A stretch of DNA of 64,000 nucleotides from Polyodon spathula (lineage: Eukaryota > Chordata > Actinopteri > Acipenseriformes > Polyodontidae). This document shows, piece by piece, positions 48,749 through 59,758 of the stretch. The notes beneath the pieces are model-generated. The model searched no databases. It worked only from the letters and a program-made list of their open reading frames with translations, and was not told the DNA's origin. The DNA lies in contig NC_054541.1 in assembly GCF_017654505.1 (NCBI RefSeq), positions 44,578,486 through 44,642,485 on the forward strand, read 5' to 3'. The position numbers and the translations under genes are program-made. The first letter of the stretch is position 1; every line of letters begins with the position of its first letter.

Positions 48749-48797
48749 TATATATATAATATATATATATATATTATATATATATATATATATATAG
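48749..48797. repeat. (AT)n microsatellite right of Tc1 element A
   Basis: AT units with short interruptions, separated from the transposon end by about 20 bases. Confidence 0.9.
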
Positions 48798-48834
48798 TAC
48801 CGAATTTTGGAAGGGTTACTATGTTCTGATCATG

Positions 48835-49026
48835 GCTTCCTGAGGGGCTTTCGGAAACTCTCCACAGGGTTTATAAATCTCAGAAGGGTGATGGCTGTCG
48901 AGTTTTTTAATGCACATCCCCTGGGTCAGTGACTTACTGCAGTGATGCACTGGAATCTGCTGCACTCAGAATTGCAGGGCTTGAAACTCACACTATCTCC
49001 GCAACAGGTGAACCAACTGAGTCAAA
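48835..49026 (-). repeat. tRNA-derived SINE head, minus strand
   Basis: On the minus strand, TGACTCAGTTGG (49024-49013, A box) is followed 22 bases later by GAGTTTCAAGCCC (48990-48978, B box). The intervening sequence fits a tRNA anticodon arm. The following body runs to about 48835 without a clear tail. Multiple changes show that it is an old retroposon and not a tRNA gene. Confidence 0.45.
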
Positions 49027-49835
49027 CATTTGAGGCATTTTTATTTTTATTATTATTATTTTACCGTGAAAAAACAACACAGATGTGAATAATAATAAGC
49101 AATTAATTTGTGTCTAATAATATAAGGCAAAATCATATCTGATAAAGAGGTGTTGCACTTCAATTGAACTATGTTGCATGAATCTTATATATTTGGAAAA
49201 GTGAGTCCTTTGAAATGATAGGAACGTATTAGGTAATATTTACAGGAATTGTTTTGTTAGCTTGAATTGTTTTCCTATTTTAAAAAGGCAATAGAACTAT
49301 CAAATTGAACTGATAAAAATGAATTGTCAGTATGTTAAAATAGTAGTAGTTACTAGTTAACCAGTTACCATAAAGCATTGCCATGTATATTAAACTGTTT
49401 GGCTTGTATTAGTTATAAACTACTGTGTAATTGTTCCATATTTATAACTCAATAAAATGCAACTTCAGTATGTTAAAAAAATGAAAGTTTGGAAGTGCAT
49501 AATGTATATTGAACCATAAGAATGTTTTTTTTATTTGTGTGCTTTATCATCCAAAATCCACCTCCCTTCGACTCCAAATAACATCCAAACCTGGGATTGT
49601 AATTTTATTCTACTAATATTTATTATTATATCTGTTAAAACAGAGCAGCCAAGCTGATCCTTTAGTGCCAGAGCCTGCTTTTATTTATTTATTTATTTAT
49701 TTGTAGCACAGCATATACTGTATTTATTAACTTTACATCTCATTTTAATGTTATCAGGTTTTTTTTATTACCATTTTATTGCGGGTCAGGTCCGGGTACT
49801 TCATTAACTATGATAATAAAGTAAATCCCAGACGT
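49027..49835. other. No gene recognised
   Basis: AT-rich DNA with an ATTT microsatellite at 49681-49702. Confidence 0.5.
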
Positions 49836-49995
49836 CAACAATAAATGTCAAGGGCCCTTTCCCATGCAAACAACGTTCAAGGGTATCGACAGAAACAGCA
49901 CCAGCCATTTATCTGATAAGAATTACCAAGCCTCTCCATTAGAATTTCTGTGTTGCCTTTCGGATAACCAGACAAAAGAAACAACATACTGGGCC
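49836..49995. promoter_or_regulatory. Candidate conserved non-coding island H
   Basis: Balanced complex sequence with AACAATAAATGTCAAGGGCC (SOX-like ACAAT), CCCATGCAAAC (octamer-like) and TTATCTGATAA at 49909-49919, a near-palindromic pair of GATA sites. No frame or repeat. Inference from motif clustering only. Confidence 0.33.
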
Positions 49996-52288
49996 TCATT
50001 CACACGGCTTTAACTTGTTAGTTACTTAAAGGATATTTTGTTTAAAGTCTGTTTCTTTTACAACAGTTTCATGGATAGCAAAAAATAAAAAAAATTAAAT
50101 AATAATAATCATAAAATTAAAAACTAGAATAAAACTCCTGATCTTTGTGTGTTGGGTCTGCTCTATGTGAAATTTATTAATTATCATAAATAATGGAACT
50201 GCATATAATACTGAACTCTGATTCTGTGAATTTTCTAAACACATGCAGCATGGTGGGTGAAATTCACAATGCTTTAATGTGTTAGTTATTTAAGGACTAT
50301 GTTTTGGTCAATCAGTTTGGTGTTTATGAAACCAACAACAGTCAAGAAAAACATTATTAAATATCAAAATGTCTTTTTATTAATCAAAATGTAAGCTTTA
50401 TGAGTAATACTATACAAGAATAAAATTAGAAAGAATTACATTTTAAAATTAGTATTTCTATTAGAAACTTGTAAATACTCACTGTAGAATGACATTGTGG
50501 CATTGCAGAAACCACAAAGTCAAAAATACATATCTCTCAAGCCTTTCCCAAATGTCATGTTTGGCATTTTTAGGCAGGTGTAAAATGTTATAAACTTTCA
50601 AGTTTAAAGCTTACAAAACACACCAGATGATGTCATTTATGACAACAAAACAGTTGATCTTGTGGTCAAACACTATCTTTCATGTAACCTACTGCAGTTA
50701 ATGACAAGATGCACAGTGCTAGCTTCTTCTCAGGGTCAATTTTAAACTTAAAAATAAAGTGTGTACTACATTCTTCCAGTTCAGCCTGTTGTTCTTTGTC
50801 AGAAAACAGTTGCTGTTCATAGTCCGGTTTGTTACCATTGTTACTGCTATTTATGGCAAGATTTCATATGTAACAGTGAATAATAAAAATAAACAACCCC
50901 CCCCCCAGGAGCTGATTCTAAATGCCACCTTTAAAGAAAAGCCACCTGCCTGAAGTGACAGCTTTATACTTTAAGGTACAGGAAACTTGATCTAAAGGTC
51001 GACTGGTTACCAAAAAGGTCACTTAGATTGTTCCAGTACCAAAGACTGGGGGAGGGCTTTGACAGGTTTCATGAATTTTGAGCGTCTCCATTTCATGTTA
51101 AAATCACGTTTTTAAAGAAAAATAAGAATAAGAAAAACTAACATCTGCTTTGATGTTTCTACAGAGGCACTGAAACTCCCCCGCATTTGCTCACCCACAC
51201 GCTGGCACTCCTACTCATCCGGCTTTCACCTGAAATGACTTGTTTATCAGCGATGTTGCGGTAAACTGCAGGGCAGAAATTGCACTCAAATACTAAAAGT
51301 GGTAAAATAATAGACAGGGTTCAATCTGGGAGAGAAGTTATTGTTGCACTGACCGTGTGTGGTTGCACTGAACCAAAAAAAAAAAAAAAAAAGTCACCAT
51401 ATTAGTGTATTGTCTTAAACTACTACAAGTGTAAAATTATCAGACAAAATGTATAATGCAGAGGCGTAGCGAAGAATGTATTTTTACAGAGGCAATCCAG
51501 TAAGGGTGTGGAGGCATTAGCCCGCCCCCCAATTGTATTTATTTATTTGCTAGAAAATTGCATTTCCTGTTCCTCTGAGAGTTAGAATGTGTAGTTATTG
51601 ATTTTTTTGTATGTAAAAGCCCAGTACTGCAAATTGTGCGCTGGGTCTGGTAAAACTGTCCTTGCTCGTTCACCCCTTCATACCCATGTTGCATTGCTAA
51701 GCAGAAGTGGTCCTCCTCACTATGTTAGAGGCGAGAAAAGCTGCATGAGATTTCTCTCTGCAAGCCTCCCTTTTTTGCAGTAAACACATACCAGAGCCAT
51801 ATTATAATCAGTGGATTATAAATACAGTACAACACAGCACATATTTGTAAACTTGACACAGCATCTGACCAAATGAGTTTGTGGAAATGGAGCAAAATGC
51901 CCATTTCCATCTATAGCATGAAAAACCCAGGTTATTGAAGTGATTTGAAGTACTAAAAAGTTGAAAAATCTCAGAAAACCTTGTATTTATGGAAACATTC
52001 ACCAATCAAGAATAAAGGACACACCTTCTTCTGCAAAAGTATATCAGACTCCCAGTCATACATACTAAAGAGATAAAACAATATGTATTTTTTGTTAGTA
52101 CAAGCTATATATTTTGATCAATGCATGCATTTATAATACTGTGGCCGCATGCGCAAATTAAACGGCTAGCATTACTTAGCTAGACTTGACATTGCAACAA
52201 GAAAGTTAGCAGAAATATAAATATAAATTACATGTCTGAAGAAATGTAGTAGTGTGCAATCTTTACTGTTTAAAAGTAATAAGTCTGC
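49996..52288. other. No gene recognised; possible decayed MITE pair
   Basis: The segment starting GGGCCTCATTCACACGGC (49991) and that near AAATTCACAATGCTTTAA (50260) share ordered words (GCTTTAA, GTTAGTTA, TTTAA, GTTT). They may be two old copies of one element. A CAGAGGCGTAGC word at 51461 resembles a hAT terminus but has no partner. No genes. Confidence 0.35.
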
Positions 52289-52816
52289 GGGCTTCCGAGT
52301 GGCACATCCGGTAAAAGTGTTCCGTGTGGAGCGCAGGATGCGCCCTATATCCTGGCGGTCGCCGGTTTGAGTCCAGGCTATTCCACTGCCGACCGAGGAT
52401 GAGAACTCCCAAGAGCGGCACACAATTGGCCGAGTAACGCACAGGTGGGGAGGGCTTAAGTTGACCAGGGTGTCCTCTGCTCACCACGCACCAGCAACCC
52501 CTGTAGACTGGCCGGGTGCCTGCGGGCTTGCCTGTAAGCTGCCCAGAGCTGCGTTGTCCTCCGATGCTGTAGATCTGAGGTGGCTGCATGGCGAGCCTGC
52601 AGAGTGAAAAGAAACGATCGGCTGATGGTACACATTTCAGAGGACAGCATGATGTTCATCTTCACCACTCCCGAGTCAGCACGGGGGTGGTTGCATTGAG
52701 CTGAGCCTAAAAATAATAGATTGGCTAGATCAAATTGGAAGAAAAACAGGGTAAAAACCAATTGCCAACTACTAAATTTTAAAAAATAAATAAATAAATA
52801 AATAAAAATAAATAAA
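52289..52816 (+). repeat. tRNA-derived SINE, near full length
   Basis: This is a retroposon of about 520 bp. The tRNA-like head (from 52289) has an A box, GTGGCACATCCGG at 52299-52311, and a B box, GGTTTGAGTCC at 52364-52374, the internal polymerase III promoter. A long unrelated body follows (for example CTGCCGACCGAGGATGAG, GGCCGGGTGCCTGCGGGC, CTCCCGAGTCAGCACGGG). The 3' tail is an AAAT microsatellite (52785-52816). The same head occurs truncated at 11856-11892. Mobilisation would depend on a partner LINE. I could not find clear target duplications. From memory it resembles an abundant SINE of sturgeon-like fishes. The open frames on the minus strand here are artefacts of its GC-rich body. 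Confidence 0.85.
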
Positions 52817-53071
52817 TCCAAGAGCCTCAAGTGAAATAAATGTCCCTTTTTTATTTGTAGATGTTGTTCTGCAAGCACAATGCAACTCCGCAAATATGAC
52901 AGTCAGAGGGAATGTACAGTTGATGGTTGCCATGGTTAGCTGCCATATATAAAGCACATAAACAATGTCGCAGAATTAATAATTCAGTGAGTCATCTTAA
53001 GATCATGTTGATGAGATGCAACCTGTCATTGCCTTCCTCCATCTTAGAAAAAATAACCCTTGATAAACAGT

Positions 53072-53191
53072 TTCAGTGTGCTATTTATAGACCCTCCTCT
53101 TCAATTCGATGTGTAGATTGTAGATTTGGTTTGTTCAGTGTGCTTTTTATACACCCTCCCCTTCAATTTGATGTGTAGATTTGGTTTGTTG
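53072..53191. repeat. Tandem duplication of about 60 bp
   Basis: The first unit at 53072-53133 and the second at 53134-53191 share TTCAGTGTGCT, TTTATA, ACCCTCC, CTTCAATT, GATGTGTAGAT and TTTGGTTTGTT in order, with a few substitutions and one short deletion. Confidence 0.85.
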
Positions 53192-53789
53192 TATTATTTC
53201 TCCAAGTTGGTTAAAGAAAACAATAATTTTGAAGTACAATAATTGATCATTTTTTATAGGTCATTGCTGATGAATAAATGTATGTGGATGTCAAGGCAGC
53301 AGCTTGAAATGACATGTACTTTATAACCAGCTATGTTTTGATGGCAGTAAGATGTCACAATTGAAAAGATTTACGAGATAAATACAATTAATATAATATC
53401 ACTTTGAGTTTGCTTTTCTTTAGTTTTTCTTCAGGTAACATCAGAAGAGATGCAACCAAGCAGTTACATTGCTGATTGTGTAATGTAATAGCTTTCTGGT
53501 CCTAATTCAGAAACTACCCATAGAGGGCGCAGCTTGATAAATGCATTACTTTATAAAAGTGTCAGCTTTTCTTTTCAGGCCAAACAACTTTTATAGATAT
53601 GTATTGCTGAATCATTTTTGCAAGTCTATATTTACGTATTTCAGTTGCAATGCTAAAATCAGAAAAAGCGAGTGAACACTTTTGCATGATATGGAATAAT
53701 AGGGCGGCCTACTGTTCTTTACATCTAGTATTATCATTTTTAATAGTGCCTTCTTTCTCTTGGTCTTATATATACTATAATGTCCCAAT

Positions 53790-53790
<1 letters not shown>

Positions 53791-53852
<62 letters not shown>
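53791..53852. repeat. (TAA)n microsatellite
   Basis: A perfect TAA array. The polyleucine frame on the other strand is an artefact. Confidence 0.97.
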
Positions 53853-53856
<4 letters not shown>

Positions 53857-55190
53857 CACATCAAACAGATATAAGATATACATTCTGGAAAATATAAGCA
53901 CATGCCAGAAACCTAAGGTAGCAGACACATAAATAATATACACACTTTCACTAAAGGTTAGATTTTCTTTTTTGCTCTTTTACATAAGATCTCACCAGAA
54001 GTCCTTTAGAATTTAGCACACTACAGGAATCAATGTGTCACATGTGCACGCTATTTAATTTTTTTTTATAAATTTAGGTTGATTGGAACATTTTCTGTTT
54101 TTAGTTGACTCTAAGTATGTTATATTATAGAAGAGGCATGAAGGCAGGTTATGGTCATGTATGGGAACGTATGCAGTTACCCCAGAACATGGAGCTGCAC
54201 AGAGATAAGATACAACAGATCTCACTTCCCACTTTTGAACAGACTTGATCCTGGCATTTTCTAGCAGAATTAATTTTGAGTACCCTAATCTGTGTCCTAA
54301 GAAGTAACTGGGCCCTGTTCATAAAACTTGAGGGAATGTTTTAAGGCATGTTTTGCTCCTGTGTTTTGAAGCTCATTTTGAACAAGTTTGTGAAACCTTT
54401 CCAGCCCTCATAACAATTATTAACAGTTATACAGAAAAATCTGTCTGTCCAGCCACTTGCATGTCATACATTTTTTCCATGCACAGACAGTACAATAATT
54501 GATCATTTTTTATAGGTCATTGCTGATGAATGTGTAGGTCAGGATGATCTACATTTTTCATGATACTGGCAACAAAAGTAAATGGGAGTTTAGAAGGAAT
54601 ATATACAGTGCCAAACTATTTTACTTTTAATTACATTAATACCCTCTATGGTAACTACAGCAAAGGAAAATATATTAACCTATTTGGCACTATATTGAAG
54701 AGAGCAGTAAAATAATTCAGGTAAGAAGGTGTTTAGAAAAAAAAAAGTGCATTTAAAAAAAAATGCTTTTAAAGCAAGTCCAGTCTATTTTATTTAGGTA
54801 AAACACCGTGGGGCAGATGTGCTGAGCTGCTGCTCCTTCAGTGTTTGCCGCAAGTCTGTTAAAACCAATCAGAATCTTCATTTCTTTTTGTAGCTTATTT
54901 GCCTTTTTGAGAAAGTGACGCTGGCCTTATTTGCTATACAGTGCCTTGCAAAAGTATTCAGACCCCTGACCAATTCTCTCATATTACCGAATTACAAATG
55001 GTACATTGAAATTTCGTTCTGTTTGATATTTTATTTTTAAACATTGAAACTTAGAATCAATTATTTTTAAGAAAAATAAAAAACTGAAATATCTTGCTTG
55101 CATAAATATTCAACCCCTGTGCTGTGGAAGCTCCCGGTTTGCACCGATGAAAGAAATTGCCCTAACGAGGACACAATTACCTTACCATTG

Positions 55191-55413
55191 GTGTGTGTGT
55201 GTGTGTAATATTGTATATACAGAATACACTAAAAATAATGGCACATCAGTAATCCTCCCAACCAGAATTCTCATTCTGCAAGTGACTTTTTAATATTATT
55301 TTTCTACTACGCTCGTTACTGCCCTAGGTGATTCAGACCCCTGTCATAATAGGTGCCATTATATTACTACTCTATTCCTTAAATCATGTTTAGGAGTTGT
55401 CAAGAGAAATTGA
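55191..55413 (+). repeat. Duplicated flanking segment inside Tc1 element B
   Basis: A (GT)n run and 208 bp of unique DNA (from TAATATTGTATATACAG to GTCAAGAGAAATTGA) match 56765-56971 outside the transposon in the same orientation. A few substitutions and one 1-base indel separate them. ACCATT occurs on both sides of the block within the transposon. Confidence 0.93.
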
Positions 55414-55478
55414 CCATTAAAGTTGCTGTCACATTTTCTGGATAAAAATCCCACTGTTGAAGGATCATTGGTAAGTCT

Positions 55479-56507
55479 GTGAATCTGAAGGAAAATGAAG
55501 ACAAAGAGCATTCTACAGAAGTTAGAGATAAAGTAATACAAATGCATAGATTAGGGAAAGGGTGCAAAATAAGATGTTTGGATATCCCAGTGAGCACAGT
55601 TGGATCAATAATCAGGAAGTGGAAGCTGCATCACACCACCCAGGCACTGCCAAGAAAAGGCTGTCCCTCAAAAGTCAGCGCTCAAACAAGAAGGAGACTT
55701 GTGAGAGAAGCCACAGAGAGGCCAACAATCACTTTGAAGGAGCTACAGAGTTCAGTGGCTGGGAGTGGAGTAATGGTGCATCAGTCAACCATATCAAGGG
55801 CTCTGCATAACACTGGCCTATATGGGAGGGTGGCAAGAAAGAAGCCATTACTCAAAAAGTACCATCTGAAAGCACGTCTGGAGTTTGCCAGAAAGCATGA
55901 GAATGACCCAGCTGTGATGTGGGAAAAGGTTTTGTGGTCAGATGAGACCAAGATAGAGCTTTTTGGCCAAAACTCAAAGCTCTATGTGTAGTGCAAACCT
56001 AACACTGCCCATGCCTCAAGCCACACCACCCCTACAGTGAGGTATAGTGGTGGCAGCATCATGCTGTGGGGATGCTTCTCATCAGCAGGGACTGGGCATC
56101 TTGTTACAAATGAAGGAAGAATGGATGGAGCAAAATACAGGAAAATACCTCAAGAGAATCTGCTTCAGTCCACTAAAAAACTGAAGTTTGGGATGAAATT
56201 CACTTTTCAGCAGGACAATGATCCCAAGCACAAGGCCAAAGCAATGTTGGAGTGGCTCAAGAACAAAAAGGTGAATGTCCTACCGTGGTCCAGTCAAAGT
56301 CCTGATCTCAATCCCATTGAGAATCTGTGGCACTATTTGAAAATTGCGGTCCACAAGCGTCATCCAACCAACCTGAACAACCTGGAGCAAATCTACCAAG
56401 AAGAATGGGCCAAAATCACTCCATCACTGTGTGCAAAGCTGGTACATACTTACCCCAAAAGATTTAAAGCTGTTATTGCAGCAAAAGGTGGCTCTACCAA
56501 ATATTAA
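55479..56507 (+). pseudogene. Tc1-like transposase B, single internal stop
   Basis: One frame of 342 sense codons runs from ATG at 55479 to TAA at 56505-56507, broken only by TAG at 55989-55991. It shows the N-terminal helix-turn-helix (STVGSIIRKWK and LVREATERPTITLKELQSS) and YHLKARLEFARKHENDP. The catalytic triad sits in KVLWSDETKIELFG (first D), FQQDNDPKHKAKA (second D) and SQSPDLNPIENLW (E), the DD34E arrangement. The GCKIRCLDIPVS stretch is a few residues shorter than usual at the first helix, pointing to a small in-frame deletion. The enzyme would cut and paste the element at TA sites. The nonsense codon, probably TGG to TAG, separates the first D from the second. The upstream start is uncertain because the flank-derived block interrupts the leader. 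Confidence 0.9.
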
Positions 56508-56724
56508 TGTGTGGGGGTTGAATACTTTTGCAAGCAAGATATTTGAGTTTTTTATTTTTCTTAAAAATATTTCCCAACTTAAAACCAATGTCACCTTACA
56601 ATAATTGATTTTGAGTTTAAGTGTTTTAAAATAAAATATCGAACAGAATGAAATTTCAATGTACCATTTGTAATTCAGTAATATGAGAGAATTGGTCAGG
56701 GGTCTGAATACTTTTGCAAGGCAC

Positions 56725-56728
<4 letters not shown>

Positions 56729-56770
<42 letters not shown>

Positions 56771-56971
56771 TGTATATACAGAATACACTAAAAATAATGG
56801 CACATCAGTAATCCTCCCAAACAGAATTCTCATTCTGCAAGTGACTTTTTAATATTATTTTTCTACTACGCTCGTTACTGCCTAGGTCATTCTGACCCCT
56901 GTCATAATAGGTGCCATTATATTACTACTCTGTTCCTTAAATCATGTTTAAGAGATGTCAAGAGAAATTGA
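56729..56971 (+). repeat. (TG)n plus external copy of the duplicated flank
   Basis: TG units at 56729-56764, then 207 bp matching 55206-55413. Beyond 56971 the similarity stops (CACACAATGG outside against CCATTAAAG inside). Confidence 0.92.
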
Positions 56972-57129
56972 CACACAATGGCGAATGATTAAATTTTGCA
57001 CTTAAAAATCTGTATAAACTACTGCAGTTTAGATAATTCTAGACCTATTTCAAAGCCTATTTTGAATCAGGATACAATCCAGTAAAAATCATATTTGCAA
57101 AAAGCATTGAATAGAATTAGAATTAAACT

Positions 57130-57510
57130 TGGATTTACTGTGTCCTGTATCCCCATGCTGTATTATTTACACCTGGGTTCTGTCATTCGAGACAGATTGA
57201 AATATGTCCCTGTCCCAGAAAGGTGTTCTGTGCTCATTCCCTAGCTCCCCGTCAAGAGAGGCAGTCTTAGACCTCCTACCAGCTGAAAAGTATTTAATTG
57301 TTTCACAGCTTGATTAAAATGTCCAAGTCATTGCTAGTTCTTAGAGCTTTACAAGATATAATACACGGTATCTGCTGGGAATACAAGAGACCTGCCAGTT
57401 TAACTTTCAGCATAGAGGCCTTGGTAGGAATGCGCAACACAGCTCTGAAAAGAGTGAGATTCTCTTGCTCTTTGAAACTTGTTGAAAGTTTGATCTTTCC
57501 AGGGTGAAAA
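57130..57510. promoter_or_regulatory. Candidate conserved non-coding island I
   Basis: About 380 bp of balanced, repeat-free sequence in an AT-rich setting, with TATTTAATTGTTTCACAG and CTTGATTAAAATGTCC among its words. Overlapping frames on both strands (57298-57587) show no domain and cancel each other as exon evidence. Candidate only. Confidence 0.3.
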
Positions 57511-58879
57511 CAGGCGAAAAAAACAAAAGCAGCTACATAACAGGTGCAGTGCAGATTCTGTAAAATAAATAAATAAATAAATAACAATTTATTATGTTAT
57601 TATATATATAGTAATAATATATATATATATATATATATATAATATAATCAATTATATTGTTTTAGTTATTCCCTGACATGTATTCTGTAATATACAGCAT
57701 AAAAATCAGTTTAAAGTAGATGCAACATACTTTGATAGCAGACTGCACACATGACTGATATATCACGAAGAACAGTCTCAAAAGTGATGCTTATATAATA
57801 ATTTAAGAGTTTAAGGATCAATCTGGAAAACTAAGCAGATTCGTCACATCAAATCAGTGCTGCTCTGCTTGTTCACGTAGTATGAACTTGTATTTCTTAA
57901 TGTGTTTGTATATTATTTACTGCTTTAAATTATAACCTTTCTACAGATAAAAAAAAAAAAGAAAATGTAATACTTCCACTTTGGTAGCACCTCAGAATTT
58001 GGTAATACAAGTGTTTCTGCTGTTTGACAGATTTTGAAATACATGTTCCCATAATGCACGTCTTTATTGTGAAATTCCTAAATAAATGCATTTGGGTGTA
58101 TTTTTTTTTTTCTTTTTGCATTACTGACTTTTTGGTAAAACTTTGGGGCATAATGCCATCTTCAAAGTAAAGGACATAATTTTTTTCATTTATGTAATAA
58201 GCACAATTCATTAACATTTCCCTAATTTGAAATATCCTTGTATTTAATTATCCTGATCACGTCATTTGTTTCTGTATTAACACTGCTGTGGGCGTAACCC
58301 AGTGATATCATCACTGCAGTGTACTATATATCACATTTCAATGATCAGCTTTAAGAACGCATGCTGAACAGCATTCGTATGGTCTGCTGTCTATAGGTCA
58401 GAAGTAGGTTACAATGGTTTTTTTCTTCATTTTTGTTTATCAAAGATCATTTTTAATTACAGTTATTTTGTTACTTTCTAAAAGTTCGCCAGGAGAAGGA
58501 TCATTTGTTTTATACTGTTACCATTGTAGTGTAGCTAGATTGCTGTATGCTGCCTCCTGCAACATTGCTGGTCGTTTGTTGTTCTCCCAATAAGCCCATC
58601 ATGTCAATGAAAACTTTCACTGCTTGGAGTGTTTGTGAGACCCTTCTGTAAGCCCGTGGGAGCTTTTACACTTGGCTGCTTGTGTAATGCAAGTGAAGGA
58701 TAGTATTGGAAAATCTATGGTTTTGCAATCAAATTTTCCAGGAGTGGAAAGGGTCTGTAGCATGATAGTCTGTGAAACCTAGAAACTAATTACTTTCAAG
58801 GTTGCATTGCAGCGCATCAATGGATCAGTATTTTGTCCTTTAAAAAAGCAGAAGGAATGTATTGCTGATTTTGATTTGT

Positions 58880-58902
58880 GTATGTATGTATGTATGTATG
58901 TA
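58880..58902. repeat. (GTAT)n microsatellite
   Basis: Six units of GTAT. Confidence 0.9.
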
Positions 58903-59059
58903 TTTATATTTATAAAATATGTTCACAACAATATGTATGTGCCTTATTAATATGGTAGAACAAACAAATGCATCTTGGAACATGTTAAAAGGAAACCTTT
59001 TTTTTTACAAAAAGCGTGCAAATAATAATAATAATAAAAAGATTAAAGCGGGCACTGAA

Positions 59060-59478
59060 AAATCTAGCGTTCCACACCCCCACATGCTGCTACAGCTGTT
59101 TAAAGAACATACCTGTCACTTTTATTTTCATTGTTAACATCCTGACAACTTTTTACACTTAGAACTTTAAAGTTGGTTTCAAAGCTCTTTTCAAAATGGC
59201 CGCTCTATTGCCCTGGGGTTTGAGATCTGCCCTCGAAATCACTGCATAACAAGTGCTCTGGCTTTTCAGTTCTGTACCACATTATGGATCATTATTGCTG
59301 TGTTACCTGCTTGACAATGTGGGCAATAATCCTCACACTATCAGTGCACTAGAGCAGCCATTTTGAAAAGAGCTTTGAAACAGACTTTAAAGTTGTTAAC
59401 AATGAAAAGAAAAATTACAGCTATGTTACTTAAACACTTGTAGCAACACGTGGGGATGTGTAACACCTATATTTTGTG
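59060..59478. mobile_element. Long-arm foldback element
   Basis: Two arms of about 150 bp are imperfect reverse complements. Ordered paired blocks are CCCCCACATGCTGCTAC with GTAGCAACACGTGGGG, TTTTCATTGTTAAC with GTTAACAATGAAAA, AACTTTAAAGT with ACTTTAAAGTT, and TTTCAAAGCTCTTTTCAAAA with its complement at 59361-59380. The left arm carries about 26 extra bases at 59139-59164. The central part of about 130 bp is unique with a smaller hairpin (ATTATTGC/GCAATAAT). No frame is present. It is a non-autonomous DNA element or a hairpin from inverted duplication. Confidence 0.8.
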
Positions 59479-59758
59479 GAACCCCACTACTTTTTAAGTA
59501 AGAATAAAAAGGAATTGTGGTTGTTGGGGCTGAAAAAGTAGGAACTACTAAATACATGTAGTTTGGTAACCAGTTATCCAGTATAATGTAACTGGACTGC
59601 TACCTCTCTCCCTATATCAATATGCACTGGTACATGTTGCTATTCACATTTGATGTGTGTGTGTAAATGAAATGATTATATAACCTGTTGTAATAAAAAG
59701 CTGATCTTCATGGTTATTCATAAACTTTTAGTACAGTGGGGAAAAAAGTCCTATACAA

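Larger units (their letters stand above)
52817..54936. other. No gene recognised; short duplications and AAT repeat
   Basis: It holds a local tandem duplication (53072-53191), a 42-bp direct repeat (53234 and 54490), (AAT)n at 53791-53852 and a GGGCCCTGTTCATAAAAC MITE-like word at 54309. No coding sequence. Confidence 0.5.
54939..56726 (+). mobile_element. Tc1-like transposon B, carrying a copy of its own flank
   Basis: The element spans 1,788 bp between CAGTGCCTTGCAAAAGTATT and its reverse complement AATACTTTTGCAAGGCACTG. TA directly adjoins each end (54937-54938 and 56727-56728), the hallmark Tc1 target duplication. The inverted repeats are about 180 bp long. Inside the left part, at 55191-55413, sits a 223-bp block that is not transposon sequence and is nearly identical to the DNA just outside the right end. 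Without it the element would have the normal length of about 1.57 kb. Confidence 0.92.
56972..59055. other. No gene recognised; one complex island
   Basis: Besides the island at 57130-57510 there are AAAT repeats (57562-57584), (TA)n (57601-57642) and (GTAT)n (58880-58902). The remaining DNA is unique and AT-rich. Confidence 0.5.

Noticed and set aside
51461..51475. hAT terminal repeat (CAGAGGCGTAGC)
   Set aside because: No inverted partner was found within the window, so one end alone is not enough.
52172..52893. Three overlapping minus-strand frames
   Set aside because: They lie over the tRNA-derived SINE; its GC-rich body lacks stops by composition, and SINEs do not code.
53740..53943. 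Polyleucine/polyisoleucine frames over trinucleotide arrays (also 18395-18664, 27164-27439, 37619-37879)
   Set aside because: They are direct translations of AAT/ATT microsatellites with no other coding signal.
55562..55810. Second + strand frame inside Tc1 element B
   Set aside because: It is an out-of-frame shadow of the transposase frame 55479-56507.
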